From: Natronorubrum daqingense
Lineage (GTDB): Archaea > Halobacteriota > Halobacteria > Halobacteriales > Natrialbaceae
Reading direction: 5' to 3'
Length of the DNA: 54,993 nt
NCBI RefSeq assembly: GCF_001971705.1
Contig: NZ_CP019330.1
Coordinates: 1-54,993 of the forward strand
Shown: positions 39,510 through 47,844 of the stretch, piece by piece
Layout of the letters: every line of letters begins with the position of its first letter
Position numbering within the stretch: position 1 is the stretch's first letter
Position numbers and translations under genes: made by a program
Notes under the pieces: generated by a model
What the model was told of the DNA's origin: nothing
Database searches by the model: none
Seen by the model: only the letters and a program-made list of their open reading frames with translations

Positions 39510-39664
39510 GGGCGGGTCGCCTCCTCGAGTGTTAGGAGTGAGTTGTACTCGCGGTCGTACGTTGGTTGGGCGGTGAGTGAGAGACCGCGTGGTGGTTGTG
39601 AACGATTCTCCGCTTCCGATTCGTTCCGACTAGATTTAAGTCGGTTTGTCTGTAACTGTCGCAT
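39506..39664 (-). CDS. micro-protein, 52 residues
   Basis: A 52-residue frame MRQLQTNRLKSSRNESEAEN ends with an ATGA overlap on the next gene. It covers the AT-rich leader repeat, so it may instead be a leader segment. Low confidence. Confidence 0.35.
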   Translation of the reverse strand: MRQLQTNRLKSSRNESEAENRSQPPRGLSLTAQPTYDREYNSLLTLEEATRP

Positions 39665-39747
39665 GGTTCGTTATTCACTTCCCAGTGGAACACGGACCAC
39701 GCGCGTCATGCCCAAACATGACGTTTTCGCGAGATGGACTATCTCGG
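39626..39747. repeat. leader repeat A (upstream of the 34.5-39.7 kb operon)
   Basis: Contains CCGACTAGATTTAAGTCGG (39626-39644, a near-palindrome), ATTCACTTCCCAGTGGA (39673-39689), a hairpin with CCCAAA loop (39704-39723) and ACTATCTCGG (39738-39747). The same blocks occur in order at 44017-44165. Confidence 0.6.
39704..39723. promoter_or_regulatory. CCCAAA-loop hairpin 1
   Basis: CGTCATG and CATGACG form a perfect 7-bp stem around the loop CCCAAA. Confidence 0.5.
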
Positions 39748-39805
39748 TAGCGTGGCGTTCGTGCTAATTGGTACATTGAACTGGATATACTTAGGTTTTG
39801 CCCTC

Positions 39806-39842
39806 GGTGCAACTGCACATCGGCCCACAGTGCAGTTGCACC
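39806..39842. promoter_or_regulatory. perfect 13-bp inverted-repeat operator
   Basis: GGTGCAACTGCAC (39806-39818) and GTGCAGTTGCACC (39830-39842) are exact inverse copies with an 11-bp spacer. TTTATATT at 39847-39854 immediately follows as a TATA box, so a bound dimer should block the 39877 gene's promoter. Confidence 0.65.
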
Positions 39843-39876
39843 ACCCTTTATATTCCCCGCACCCGTATCTACCTCC

Positions 39877-40107
39877 ATGTCACCAGAGCGCCGACGGGAT
39901 CAGGACAGCGGCCGGTACGGGTCCGAGTATTCTTCAAATCAATACCTCGAGGCCGTTCGGCGGCTCGAACCAACGACGACAGGCGAAGTGGCAGAGGAAC
40001 TCGAGTGTCACAGGAATACTGCCCGTCGAAATCTCGAAAAACTCGCGGAACGGGGTGAACTTGAGCAGTCGAAACGAAGCGGAGCGTTCCTCTGGCAGAC
40101 GATTTGA
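39877..40107 (+). CDS. winged-helix regulator, likely autorepressor
   Basis: This 76-residue protein has the helix-turn-helix TTTGEVAEELECHRNTARRN and a wing GELEQSKRSGAFLW. It sits just after the perfect inverted repeat and TATA box, which is the usual layout for autorepression. It may also control nearby repH. Confidence 0.75.
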   Translation: MSPERRRDQDSGRYGSEYSSNQYLEAVRRLEPTTTGEVAEELECHRNTARRNLEKLAERGELEQSKRSGAFLWQTI

Positions 40108-40167
40108 GTTTACTTTCAGTCCGGTAGGGCAGCGTTTATACTTCTGTCTGTTGTAGGACCTATCACA

Positions 40168-40629
40168 ATGAGTGCCGAATCAGAACCCTCGAGTGAGTCC
40201 GTTATCCGGCAGGATATCGATCGGGTGCAAGACGATGTGTCAGCACTCAGTGATTCATCCGACAACGAGCAGGTGGTCGAGTTGCTATCGGCAATTGAGG
40301 ATTTTATCATCGAGTTCAAGCGATTGGATGCAGAGAAGCGCAAGCTCGAGGCGCGGGTCGACGACCTCGATCGGCGTGTCCCGGCGGGTGGGATCAAAGC
40401 CGACAGTAGTGCCGGTGGCACGAACCCACGAGACCAGGCTGTCCTCGATGCGCTCGAAGACCGTGGCCGATGTAAGATTCAGGTTCCAGAACTCAAGCAA
40501 CTGTACCGTCGGCACACCGATATCAAAAACAAACGTACGCTCGATGACCGCGTTCGTCACCTGACCGTCGACGGGCCGTTCGAGTTCGTCAGTCCTGGCC
40601 TCTGGGAATATATCCCCGGTTCGAATTAG
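40168..40629 (+). CDS. coiled-coil protein with C-terminal winged helix
   Basis: Residues 30-75 form a coiled coil (FIIEFKRLDAEKRKLEARVD). After a Gly/Ser linker, the C-terminus has a winged-helix pattern (DQAVLDALEDRGRCKIQVPE). A TATA-like TTTATAC lies at 40134. It converges with repH; the stops overlap by 3 bases. A role in replication control or partition is inference. Confidence 0.62.
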   Translation: MSAESEPSSESVIRQDIDRVQDDVSALSDSSDNEQVVELLSAIEDFIIEFKRLDAEKRKLEARVDDLDRRVPAGGIKADSSAGGTNPRDQAVLDALEDRGRCKIQVPELKQLYRRHTDIKNKRTLDDRVRHLTVDGPFEFVSPGLWEYIPGSN

Positions 40630-43600
40630 TCTGCGGCCGCTTCTGTAATCGCCTGTTGTCGCACCGCTGGACCCATCGAGACGAGTTTTTCCGGTTTCTC
40701 CCCAGGTTGTTCACCCAGTAATCGGAGCGCTATCGAGATCCACGATTCGAACTCATCAATCTCGAGCAGTTGTCGTGGGTTCTGTGGCCAATAGAGTGTG
40801 CTGCCCGCTGGGTCATCCGGATCGGCGTACCGATCGGGTGGCAACATCGTCTCGAGTAGGCCGTCTGCCGCATCGATCAACAGACCGTCGGCAGTCGTCA
40901 ACGCCGGGATAACAGGATCGTTCCGTTCCTGTCGTGTTGGGAACGAGAGACTGAGTCGCCACCCCGAACTGCTGTGTGAGACCAACGAGAGGGACTGGAG
41001 TCGTTCAGCGTGATTGCGAACGGTTCGGGCCGTTACGTCGGCCAGTTCTGCAAGGCGTTTCTGTGAGAGTGAATCGTCGGCCGCGAGTAAAACGGATAGG
41101 AGTTTGCCGACCGACCGTGGGAGCTCGGGGACGAACGCGTCAGCGTCCACACCACGGAGTGCGACACGAAGTTCATCCGGCCGGAGTTGTCGCGAATCGT
41201 CTTCTGGCTCGAGACGGCGTTGTAGGGCATCGGCGATATCGTGTGGCGTCGCGACCAGTGCATTGAGGATCGATACGGCGCGATCCGTTACGCCGATGTT
41301 TTTGGGTGCGAGGATTCGTGTCGCCATCCGTCCGAAATCAGCGCGTTTCGGGTCGCGAACACGGATATCGATCGAAAACGCTGGCGCATCGTCGAGTGTC
41401 TCTCGAGGCGTTTCGAGGAAGTGTTCGAGGTCGTCACGGAACCGATGGACGTCGGGGCCACGAATCACGAACGAGCCGATGAGGTCGCCAGTCGGGGTTT
41501 CGGCGTCGATCGAGGCGGCAACCGGCGGTTTGTCGCAGTCTGGGACATCAAACAGTTGTCGGTACGGTGCGAATTTTCGGTATTCGGACTGGATAGCCGC
41601 CGAGATACCGATCGACTTCGCGAGTGGTCGAAGCTGTTTCTCGATATTCCGACCGCCAGGAACGCGAATCTCGCGAACGAGGTCGATGCCGACAGTCTCG
41701 AGAAGATGGGCGATCGAGCCGGCAAGCCCGTGTGCCGATCGGATGATCGATCCCCGGAACCGGTCGCGGTCCTGGTAGTCCTCATTTCGGAGTGCGGTCG
41801 TCATATCCTGAACGTCACGGCCCCACTCGACGAGATTGTCGCGAAGCTGTTGGGCGTCCGAGGCAGCATGCGCCGACAGACCACCGATATTCCGAACGTC
41901 GCGGAGTAGTGACGGCGGTTCCGTGATATCCTCGAGCCGGTCAACTGGCAGGGCTCGGTCTATAAATTCCTCACTCGCTAATGCGGCTGCAAGCGTCGTC
42001 GTGTATGGTAGCGGTTCGGCGGCCTGTATGGCCACAACCGCTTCGTCGCGTTCATCGTCGTAACTCACCAGCCGTACTTTCCCATCTAACCCGTTTTCGT
42101 GTTCTACGTCGCCTCGCACCACCGTCACAGCCCCGTTGCGGGCGCATGCCGCGGCGGCGTGGTGCGTGCTGGGGCTGGCGTAGTCCGTTCGGTACGGGCG
42201 GCCGGCCTGCGGTTGGTCGGCCTGGCCGTCCTCCCCACCCACTCCCTCCTGCGGGGTTACACGGCACTTGTTATACGAATTTCCGGAAAAAAATTCCAGA
42301 TCGCTGATGTTTGACTGGCGTCCTGCGTCAGCGTTGATCTGCTCGAGAACGAGTTGGCCAGCAGCCTGTAGCGCAACCATCTGGCCGCCATCGGGACCGT
42401 AGACTGAGACCAATCCAAGGGCGGTCAACGAATCGGAACCGTTCCGGAGCAACTGCGAAATCCGGGCAGTAGTCACATCATGTTCAGCTTCAATATCGGC
42501 ACGTGCGAGTACTTGATCGGGTTGTGCTGCCAGTTGGCGAAGGATTCGAACCTTCCGACCGTCCGGATCGAGAACGCGGCGTGCGGCGCTCGCAGTGTCT
42601 TCGATTTGTTCGCTCGCACGGTCTTGATTGCACCATTCGCTAAACCCATCGAGGTCCGATCGGTGGCGATCGGCGACCTTCTGGAGGGTGTTCGGTGATC
42701 CGACGAGTTGCAGATCCAATCCGGCGGCAAGCACACTCAGTAGGTCGCAGATATCGACACGCTGGTCACGTCGCACCTGTTTCGGGTCGACGAACGGCTC
42801 GCGAACGACGACGGCGACTGTCGGGTCCTCCTCGAGCGCGCCGAACAAACTGGCAACAGTCAACAAATCCTCTGTTGCAGCAAGTGGGTTTGCGGAAAGC
42901 GTCGGTGTGAGCTCAGTGACGAGCTGCCAAATCGATCGCGTCTGGCCGTTGACTGCGGCGGCGATCGGGGTCCGAAGCCAGAACGGGACGCCCATCTCTT
43001 GAAGTTCGTCGTAACACTCGTTCGCGTCAAGGTTCCCGAACCGGCTTCCAATCGCGTCTGCAAGCGTCTGTTGCAGCCCGGTTGATTGGAACAGATCGTT
43101 CCAGAACTCTGTGACAGTCGTCGAACCGAGTTCGACTGTTGTGACTGACGAGACAGGCTGTGTCTCAGTGACCGTAATCGATCCGCGTGCGTGTGCGTCA
43201 CGATCAGCGCGCTCACTCCACCCATCAAGTGCATCGTCGACGTACTCCTGGCAAATCTCGTGCTCTGGGTTCTCGAGTGAAATCTCGTCTTCGAAGGCGC
43301 TGACACCGATGCCGCTGTACTCGTCTGCCCATTCCTCGAATTTCCGCCGGCCCGGCTCGAGGACGGTCTTCGCGAGCGTGTCGTAGCGGTCGGACTCGAT
43401 GGGCGTGAGGTCCATCTTGTCGGCGTCCAGCGTGAACGAATCGATCTGCTGTTCGACCTCCGCGTGTTGCTCTGCGTACTGGCCACGATCTTCGATAAAC
43501 CGTTCGTAGATGTCGGATTCGTCGGCTTCGCCAGCCTCGATACGCGACCGAAGCTCGGCCGCACGGGCCTTGGTTTCTTGCGAGCCGCGAATCTTGACGA

Positions 43601-43721
43601 GGTTTGTGGCGCGTTCGGAACCGCAGTGTGGGCACGAAACTGTGTCGTGTGCCTGCCAGCCTGATTCCTGAAGCCAGGTATTCTCACAGGTTTTGCAGGG
43701 GAGGATGTCGAACCCGCTCAT
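40626..43721 (-). CDS. repH: large RepH-like replication protein
   Basis: This 1031-residue protein fits the size and gene-plus-structured-upstream-region layout of the RepH family of haloarchaeal plasmids (pNRC100, pHH1 type). An N-terminal zinc ribbon has Cys9, Cys12, Cys30 and Cys33. Two winged-helix-like segments are visible (VLARADIEAEHDVTTARISQ; SLSQKRLAELADVTARTVRN). No polymerase or helicase motif is visible. ATG 43721 is chosen because residues before it do not look like the family (frame open to 43829). Assignment is from recollection of family size, not a search; a large regulator is the alternative. Confidence 0.55.
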   Translation of the reverse strand: MSGFDILPCKTCENTWLQESGWQAHDTVSCPHCGSERATNLVKIRGSQETKARAAELRSRIEAGEADESDIYERFIEDRGQYAEQHAEVEQQIDSFTLDADKMDLTPIESDRYDTLAKTVLEPGRRKFEEWADEYSGIGVSAFEDEISLENPEHEICQEYVDDALDGWSERADRDAHARGSITVTETQPVSSVTTVELGSTTVTEFWNDLFQSTGLQQTLADAIGSRFGNLDANECYDELQEMGVPFWLRTPIAAAVNGQTRSIWQLVTELTPTLSANPLAATEDLLTVASLFGALEEDPTVAVVVREPFVDPKQVRRDQRVDICDLLSVLAAGLDLQLVGSPNTLQKVADRHRSDLDGFSEWCNQDRASEQIEDTASAARRVLDPDGRKVRILRQLAAQPDQVLARADIEAEHDVTTARISQLLRNGSDSLTALGLVSVYGPDGGQMVALQAAGQLVLEQINADAGRQSNISDLEFFSGNSYNKCRVTPQEGVGGEDGQADQPQAGRPYRTDYASPSTHHAAAACARNGAVTVVRGDVEHENGLDGKVRLVSYDDERDEAVVAIQAAEPLPYTTTLAAALASEEFIDRALPVDRLEDITEPPSLLRDVRNIGGLSAHAASDAQQLRDNLVEWGRDVQDMTTALRNEDYQDRDRFRGSIIRSAHGLAGSIAHLLETVGIDLVREIRVPGGRNIEKQLRPLAKSIGISAAIQSEYRKFAPYRQLFDVPDCDKPPVAASIDAETPTGDLIGSFVIRGPDVHRFRDDLEHFLETPRETLDDAPAFSIDIRVRDPKRADFGRMATRILAPKNIGVTDRAVSILNALVATPHDIADALQRRLEPEDDSRQLRPDELRVALRGVDADAFVPELPRSVGKLLSVLLAADDSLSQKRLAELADVTARTVRNHAERLQSLSLVSHSSSGWRLSLSFPTRQERNDPVIPALTTADGLLIDAADGLLETMLPPDRYADPDDPAGSTLYWPQNPRQLLEIDEFESWISIALRLLGEQPGEKPEKLVSMGPAVRQQAITEAAAD

Positions 43722-43901
43722 TTGAAAATCACCATGCTGGCGGCTGGCTGTGTATGGAAAACGGCACTCTCTTCGGTGGGTGTGGGCTCGTAGCTCATGT
43801 ATTGGAAACCTCGATAACAGAGCGCACACTCACCACTCGTCGACCGGGCGCGAACTCGGAAATTCGAGTCTCGCCAGTCGTCGTGGGGGAAAGCTTAAGA
43901 C

Positions 43902-43953
43902 CAAAGCCCGCCAAAACCAGAGTGATTGAGTGGTTCTGGCGTGGCGGGCTTTG
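43902..43953. repeat. long inverted repeat near repH
   Basis: CAAAGCCCGCCA (43902-43913) and TGGCGGGCTTTG (43942-43953) are perfect 12-bp arms, with further partial pairing (AACCA/TGGTT) inside. Could be an origin hairpin, a terminator, or a leader structure. Confidence 0.55.
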
Positions 43954-44016
43954 CCCCAGCGCCCTGCGGTAAATTTTCCTTAGCTGTGCATATCCGAAAC
44001 GAACGAACGCGCCCGT

Positions 44017-44165
44017 CTTAAATCTAGTCGGACTGTCTGACGTTATATTCATTCACTTCCCAGTGGATTGTGTTGGCTAACTCACAGCCAACGGCTGCCC
44101 AAACAGCCGTCTTCAGTTCACTCTCTCGCTGCCCAAACAACGAGGAGTGGCCGATACTATCTCGG
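44017..44165. repeat. leader repeat B (upstream of repH)
   Basis: Contains CTTAAATCTAGTCGGA, ATTCACTTCCCAGTGGA (44051-44067, identical 17 bases), two CCCAAA-loop hairpins (44091-44110 and 44125-44144) and ACTATCTCGG (44156-44165). It matches repeat A block by block but carries an extra hairpin. Confidence 0.6.
44072..44144. promoter_or_regulatory. cluster of three hairpins, two with CCCAAA loop
   Basis: GTTGGCT/AGCCAAC with 7-nt loop (44072-44092), ACGGCTG/CAGCCGT around CCCAAA (44091-44110) and CTCGCTG/CAACGAG around CCCAAA with one mismatch (44125-44144). Confidence 0.55.
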
Positions 44166-44169
44166 ACCA

Positions 44170-44481
44170 TCAGCGCATGGACACCTCGCGGATCTCCAAC
44201 TCAGCGCAGACGGCCCGAATCCAGCCGGGGACGCGCTCGGGTTTCCCGACCTGGTCACCGCCAACAGCGTAGACGGCCGTCAGTTCGGCGACGTCGCCTG
44301 CCCCTTCGACAGTCCATCGAGTCTCGCGACGCGTGAACTCGAGCTCGTAACTCGAGCGGTCGCCGGCCACGGCGAGGTCGCAGGTCGTCCCCGGTGGGAC
44401 GTCCGCGACGATCTCACCGAGGTCGACCGTCGTGTGTTCGCGTGCCGAGTGTCCGATCGTGTGTGTTTGCGTGAGTGCCAT
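44170..44481 (-). CDS. acidic beta-rich protein, 103 residues
   Basis: Starts MALTQTHTIGHSAREHTTVD at ATG 44481 (frame open to 44664) and is strand-rich (CDLAVAGDRSSYELEFTRRE, ELTAVYAVGG). Function is unknown. It ends 4 bases from the leader repeat. Confidence 0.5.
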   Translation of the reverse strand: MALTQTHTIGHSAREHTTVDLGEIVADVPPGTTCDLAVAGDRSSYELEFTRRETRWTVEGAGDVAELTAVYAVGGDQVGKPERVPGWIRAVCAELEIREVSMR

Positions 44482-44875
44482 GGTATCTGATACGGCTTCG
44501 GGGGGCTTAACGAGGGGAGGGTCGCTTCCACCCGTTCCACCCTCTGCCGTCTTGCGATTTCGATCTTCCACCCTGACAGAGCAGGCGCGAACCAGTCGGG
44601 AAACCTGACGTTGCGCGCAGCGCAACTGTTGTAGGTCCGGCATAGTTTTGGGGTCGCGCGTCATCTGCCATGGTAGGGTATCAGCGTTATCAGCCCATTG
44701 GGCGGCGTGTTTGTGGCACGTCCGTCCGATTGATTTTCACGAACGGGTAGCCCGGCCAATGTCTCAATTTCGCTGATAGTCACACCATTATGCCACTGCT
44801 ACTTAAGCTTTGACTACGGAACCCGTATCATACGATACGACTATTGGTATTGAAAAATTACAACCACACAAGATT
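44482..44875. other. intergenic region with a hairpin
   Basis: No gene is evident. GTTGCGC-GCA-GCGCAAC (44610-44626) is a perfect 7-bp hairpin. The short repeats TATCAGCG/TATCAGCC occur near 44690. The AT-rich TACTTAAGC before 44810 may be a promoter for 44876. Confidence 0.4.
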
Positions 44876-45172
44876 ATGAATCATTCAGCCGACGGTGGCG
44901 ACGACGGAATGCACAGAGATGTCGACTGGTTGAGGCCGTCAGACCGGCCAATTGTGAGAAAAATCGCAGATTATAATGGTGATTGGGTGAAAGCACCAAC
45001 TCTTGCGTTAAACCTACCATATACACGCCGACACATCTCTAACCGATGCCGAGAGTTAACAGATAACGGACTCCTCGAGCGACATTCTGATGCCGCGGCG
45101 TACCGAATTACGGAGAAAGGATGCGAGTTCCTTGCTGACAATCTTGAACCAGAGGACCTCAAGGACGACTAA
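44876..45172 (+). CDS. winged-helix regulator, 98 residues
   Basis: RPSDRPIVRKIADYNGDWVK, then LALNLPYTRRHISNRCRELT and a wing SDAAAYRITEKGCEF form a clear wHTH. The frame is open from TTG 44810; ATG 44876 follows an A-rich region and gives a normal start. Probably a local regulator. It converges with the Orc1/Cdc6 gene. Confidence 0.65.
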   Translation: MNHSADGGDDGMHRDVDWLRPSDRPIVRKIADYNGDWVKAPTLALNLPYTRRHISNRCRELTDNGLLERHSDAAAYRITEKGCEFLADNLEPEDLKDD

Positions 45173-45175
45173 ACT

Positions 45176-46216
45176 CTATCCTCGTGCCACAACTCCCAAC
45201 TCCTCGAGCACGACCTCGCGAACACTGTACCGGGGCTCGTGCTCTGGCCCCTCCACGTCCACCAACTCGTAGTTCTTGAATTTCGGCAGCCACCCCCGAA
45301 GCGTCCGCTTTCGAACAGCCGACTCCGAACACTCAGCGTAGGCGTGGAACATCTCTCCACTGGTCGCGGGCGCGATCTCGGCGAGCGCCTCGAGTGAGAC
45401 GCGTTGCTCTCTCGAGAGTGCCGATAACCGCGACCGGATGATATCCCGAGTGGCATCGGACTTCGATCGATCAATCAGCGCACGCGTAACTCGGTCTCTG
45501 CCTCCCCGATCGGCCGCGCGAACGCTATGATACAAGTGGGCAATCGCGACTCGAGCATCATTCTCGGCGAGTCGCGCGATGTACTCCAACTCCGAGCCCA
45601 TGACCACACCGGGCTCGACGCCGACGCTCACCCGTTTCTCGAGAATCGAGACGAGCTCCGTATCGGAATACGCAGAAAACGGTATCTCCTCGAGCGCCCG
45701 AATACGCGAATCGAGACGCGGGTGGGACTCGACCTCTCGCAAATCGAACTCGCGCCAGGACTCGTTCGAAATCAACACGAGCGTCAGGTCCGGGATGCCG
45801 TACAGTTCGTGGAGCACACGCAACTCGTCGATCTGGTCGGCTTCATCGAGAACGACGACGGTCGGCTTTTCGATGGCCTGCCGGACGAGTGAGGAGAGGT
45901 CGTCGGTCGCGATCGAGCGCCGCTCGAGTGTCGCGCCCTCTCCCAACCCTTCGAGGACGCGATTCAGAACTGAGCGGCGCGAGTGCGACCCCAGACAATC
46001 GAGATAGACGACGCGCTCGAGCTCGGAACAGACAGAGCGGACGGCACACGTTTTGCCCGCTCCCGGTGGCCCGTGGACGAACGCACCGTTGGGGGCGACG
46101 CCGTGGGTGATCGGCTCGAGAACGGAGGTTAGATGATCGATTTGGCCGTCCCGTTGCATAATAATCTCTCTGTCGGGCTGGACGTCGGTTTGGAGGACGG
46201 CGTAATCGGTAATCAT
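45176..46216 (-). CDS. Orc1/Cdc6-type replication initiator (AAA+)
   Basis: This 346-residue ATPase has Walker A GPPGAGKTC (49-57) and Walker B VVVLDEADQ (120-128), then a region reading LVLISN like a sensor, followed by a winged-helix domain (LSREQRVSLEALAEIAPATS). These match haloarchaeal Orc1/Cdc6. ATG 46216 is chosen; the frame extends to 46246. Its closeness to ORB-like sequences (46381) supports an origin role, in addition to the repH locus. Confidence 0.82.
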   Translation of the reverse strand: MITDYAVLQTDVQPDREIIMQRDGQIDHLTSVLEPITHGVAPNGAFVHGPPGAGKTCAVRSVCSELERVVYLDCLGSHSRRSVLNRVLEGLGEGATLERRSIATDDLSSLVRQAIEKPTVVVLDEADQIDELRVLHELYGIPDLTLVLISNESWREFDLREVESHPRLDSRIRALEEIPFSAYSDTELVSILEKRVSVGVEPGVVMGSELEYIARLAENDARVAIAHLYHSVRAADRGGRDRVTRALIDRSKSDATRDIIRSRLSALSREQRVSLEALAEIAPATSGEMFHAYAECSESAVRKRTLRGWLPKFKNYELVDVEGPEHEPRYSVREVVLEELGVVARG

Positions 46217-46380
46217 GACTGTCACAAAGAGCGAGAGGATAATCAAATCGGTGGGGTACGTTCCGATTTTCCGATATGTTTGTGGGCTCGAGCGTAGTTC
46301 TCGATTCGACTCAGTACAGCACTACGGTGTCGCGTTCTTCTTCAGGTTCGCTCCGCTCTGGCACCATTTTTATGCACGTA

Positions 46381-46411
46381 GTTCCACTGAACTGTTGTGG
46401 TCATTGACCAC
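46381..46411. promoter_or_regulatory. ORB-like half-site and palindrome upstream of Orc1/Cdc6
   Basis: GTTCCACTGAA (46381-46391, CAGTGGAAC on the other strand) resembles the mini-ORB core CAGTGGAAA bound by archaeal Orc1/Cdc6; similar CAGTGGA cores occur at 39683 and 44061. GTGGTCA-T-TGACCAC (46397-46411) is a perfect inverted repeat. Confidence 0.4.
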
Positions 46412-46464
46412 TCACGCACGAATGAATTGCGTGGCTAAATAAGAAATGCTACTGGGGTGATTAC

Positions 46465-46596
46465 ATGACCCCGAAAGTCCGAGCGGCTTTGGTCAAGGGC
46501 GGCGCAATCGTGCTGATACACGAACCTTTGGTCGGGTGTGCGCTTATCGCCCTTGCCCTGACCGCACCGAATGCGGAATCGCCGAACGACCGATAA
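46465..46596 (+). CDS. small membrane peptide, 43 residues
   Basis: ATG 46465 lies 4-5 bases after a strong ribosome site (GGGGTGAT, 46454-46461). The product MTPKVRAALVKGGAIVLIHE continues with one hydrophobic helix (PLVGCALIALALTAP). The clear initiation signal supports it. Function is unknown. Confidence 0.4.
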   Translation: MTPKVRAALVKGGAIVLIHEPLVGCALIALALTAPNAESPNDR

Positions 46597-47120
46597 GTCT
46601 GGCCGTGTGCATCGGCCAGCGTGCTGCCTTTTTTAGTTCGGTGATGATGTAGGCAGTTGGCTTTGTGTGTGGGGCCTACGGGCAGTACTACTACTTCTGC
46701 TGCAAAAAACCTTGCTATGAATGACAATCATGACTGTGGCACCTTCGGTATAGTAATACAATCGTGATTCTCAGAGCATGACCGAATTCTCGTTTTGTTA
46801 ACTCTAAATCGGCGTCTGAACGACGTTCCAGACAGCCTACCCCGACCATACCGAACCTTTCGAATCGACATGTCGGCGTTTCTGTGACACTCGGGCAACC
46901 CACAGACAACACTCCGAAAGTCGAGTCTGAAAATACCTATTAAAACTGGTAAGATACCTCGAAAAACGGCACCCGGTACGATCGAATTTCATAGTCATCA
47001 ATCTGGTAGATGGTCGGTATCTTTATAATGGAATAGCACGATGGACTAGACAACTCAGGACACGCCGAATGAAGGATTCGGCCGGTGTTGTAGCACCGAC
47101 CTGGGTTCACCGGAGTAACG
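46597..47120. other. intergenic region without a clear gene
   Basis: I see no convincing frame over 300 bases here. AT-rich patches occur around 46695-46760, and 46940-47040 has TACCTATTAAAAC and TATAATGG boxes that could be promoters for 47121. A GTGCATCGGCC/GGCCG-type pairing is seen near 46610. Confidence 0.3.
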
Positions 47121-47522
47121 ATGAACATGTCCACCGAAACCACCAGCAGGCAAAAGCGTACCGACTACAACCAACCCGAATCGGGTATCGAACTCATCGA
47201 CGAGTCGACCATCCGATCGCTCGAGGACCAGGACAGCGACGAGGATGGCTGCCGATTCGCGGCGGTCGCGAAAACCCACGAACTCGCAACCGGGGCCAAC
47301 AGCACCATCAAACTCCCCGTGACCGTCGTCGCCTACGTCGACGGCTCTGGCGAATACGCCGTCGAGTCCGAGTTCTTCGGCTATCTCGAAGATTGGGAGT
47401 ACATCCCGAGAACGATTGTCGTCACTGACGACTCGGTCGTGCGCGAGCTGCCCGACGCGCACAAAGCGCGCTACGCACCGATTCTCGAAAGCTACGAGCG
47501 CGTTCTCTCGGAGGACGAATGA
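47121..47522 (+). CDS. acidic protein, 133 residues
   Basis: This soluble protein has a beta-rich core (CRFAAVAKTHELATG, KLPVTVVAYVDGSGEYAVE) and an acidic first 40 residues. ATG 47121 is used; 47127 is also possible. Its last four bases overlap the next gene. Function unknown. Confidence 0.6.
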   Translation: MNMSTETTSRQKRTDYNQPESGIELIDESTIRSLEDQDSDEDGCRFAAVAKTHELATGANSTIKLPVTVVAYVDGSGEYAVESEFFGYLEDWEYIPRTIVVTDDSVVRELPDAHKARYAPILESYERVLSEDE

Positions 47523-47824
47523 AACTCGAGACCGAAGACGCGCTGTTGTCGGGCATCCCGATCGGGGCTGGCCAGCTCGCACACTGCGATTGCTGTAACG
47601 TCTGTCTGCGACCGAATCACCGCGTCGAAATCCTCGTGACCATCGTCGGCACGCAGATCGACGTCGCGACGACTCGATGCGCCGTCTGTTCGCAGGGATC
47701 GCTCTCGAAGGAAACCGAACGTCCGTGTCTGTTGGCTCGAGGGCGGGTGGCCGCGTCGGTCTCCTCGAGCGGCCGCTCGAAGTTAATCTTGAGTGGTGCG
47801 AGCGTCGTCGATCGGGCAGAGTAG
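47519..47824 (+). CDS. zinc-binding protein, 101 residues
   Basis: CDCCNVCLRPNH and CAVCSQG give a four-Cys site. It overlaps the upstream gene by four bases. The C-terminal third is polar. Function is unknown. Confidence 0.55.
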   Translation: MKLETEDALLSGIPIGAGQLAHCDCCNVCLRPNHRVEILVTIVGTQIDVATTRCAVCSQGSLSKETERPCLLARGRVAASVSSSGRSKLILSGASVVDRAE

Positions 47825-47844
47825 GCTACACACTCTTTTCGGAT

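Larger units (their letters stand above)
43722..44169. other. putative replication-origin region upstream of repH
   Basis: No gene is convincing in these 448 bases. They contain the inverted repeat 43902-43953, the CTTAAATCTAG and TTTTCCTTAGC AT-rich stretches, leader repeat B and the hairpin cluster 44072-44144. RepH-type replicons carry an AT-rich, repeat-containing region upstream of the gene, so this is the likely origin. Confidence 0.45.

Noticed and set aside
43795-44052. 85-residue minus frame upstream of repH
   Set aside because: It spans the perfect inverted repeat and the AT-rich leader, has no motif and no neighbour overlap; structure explains the region better.
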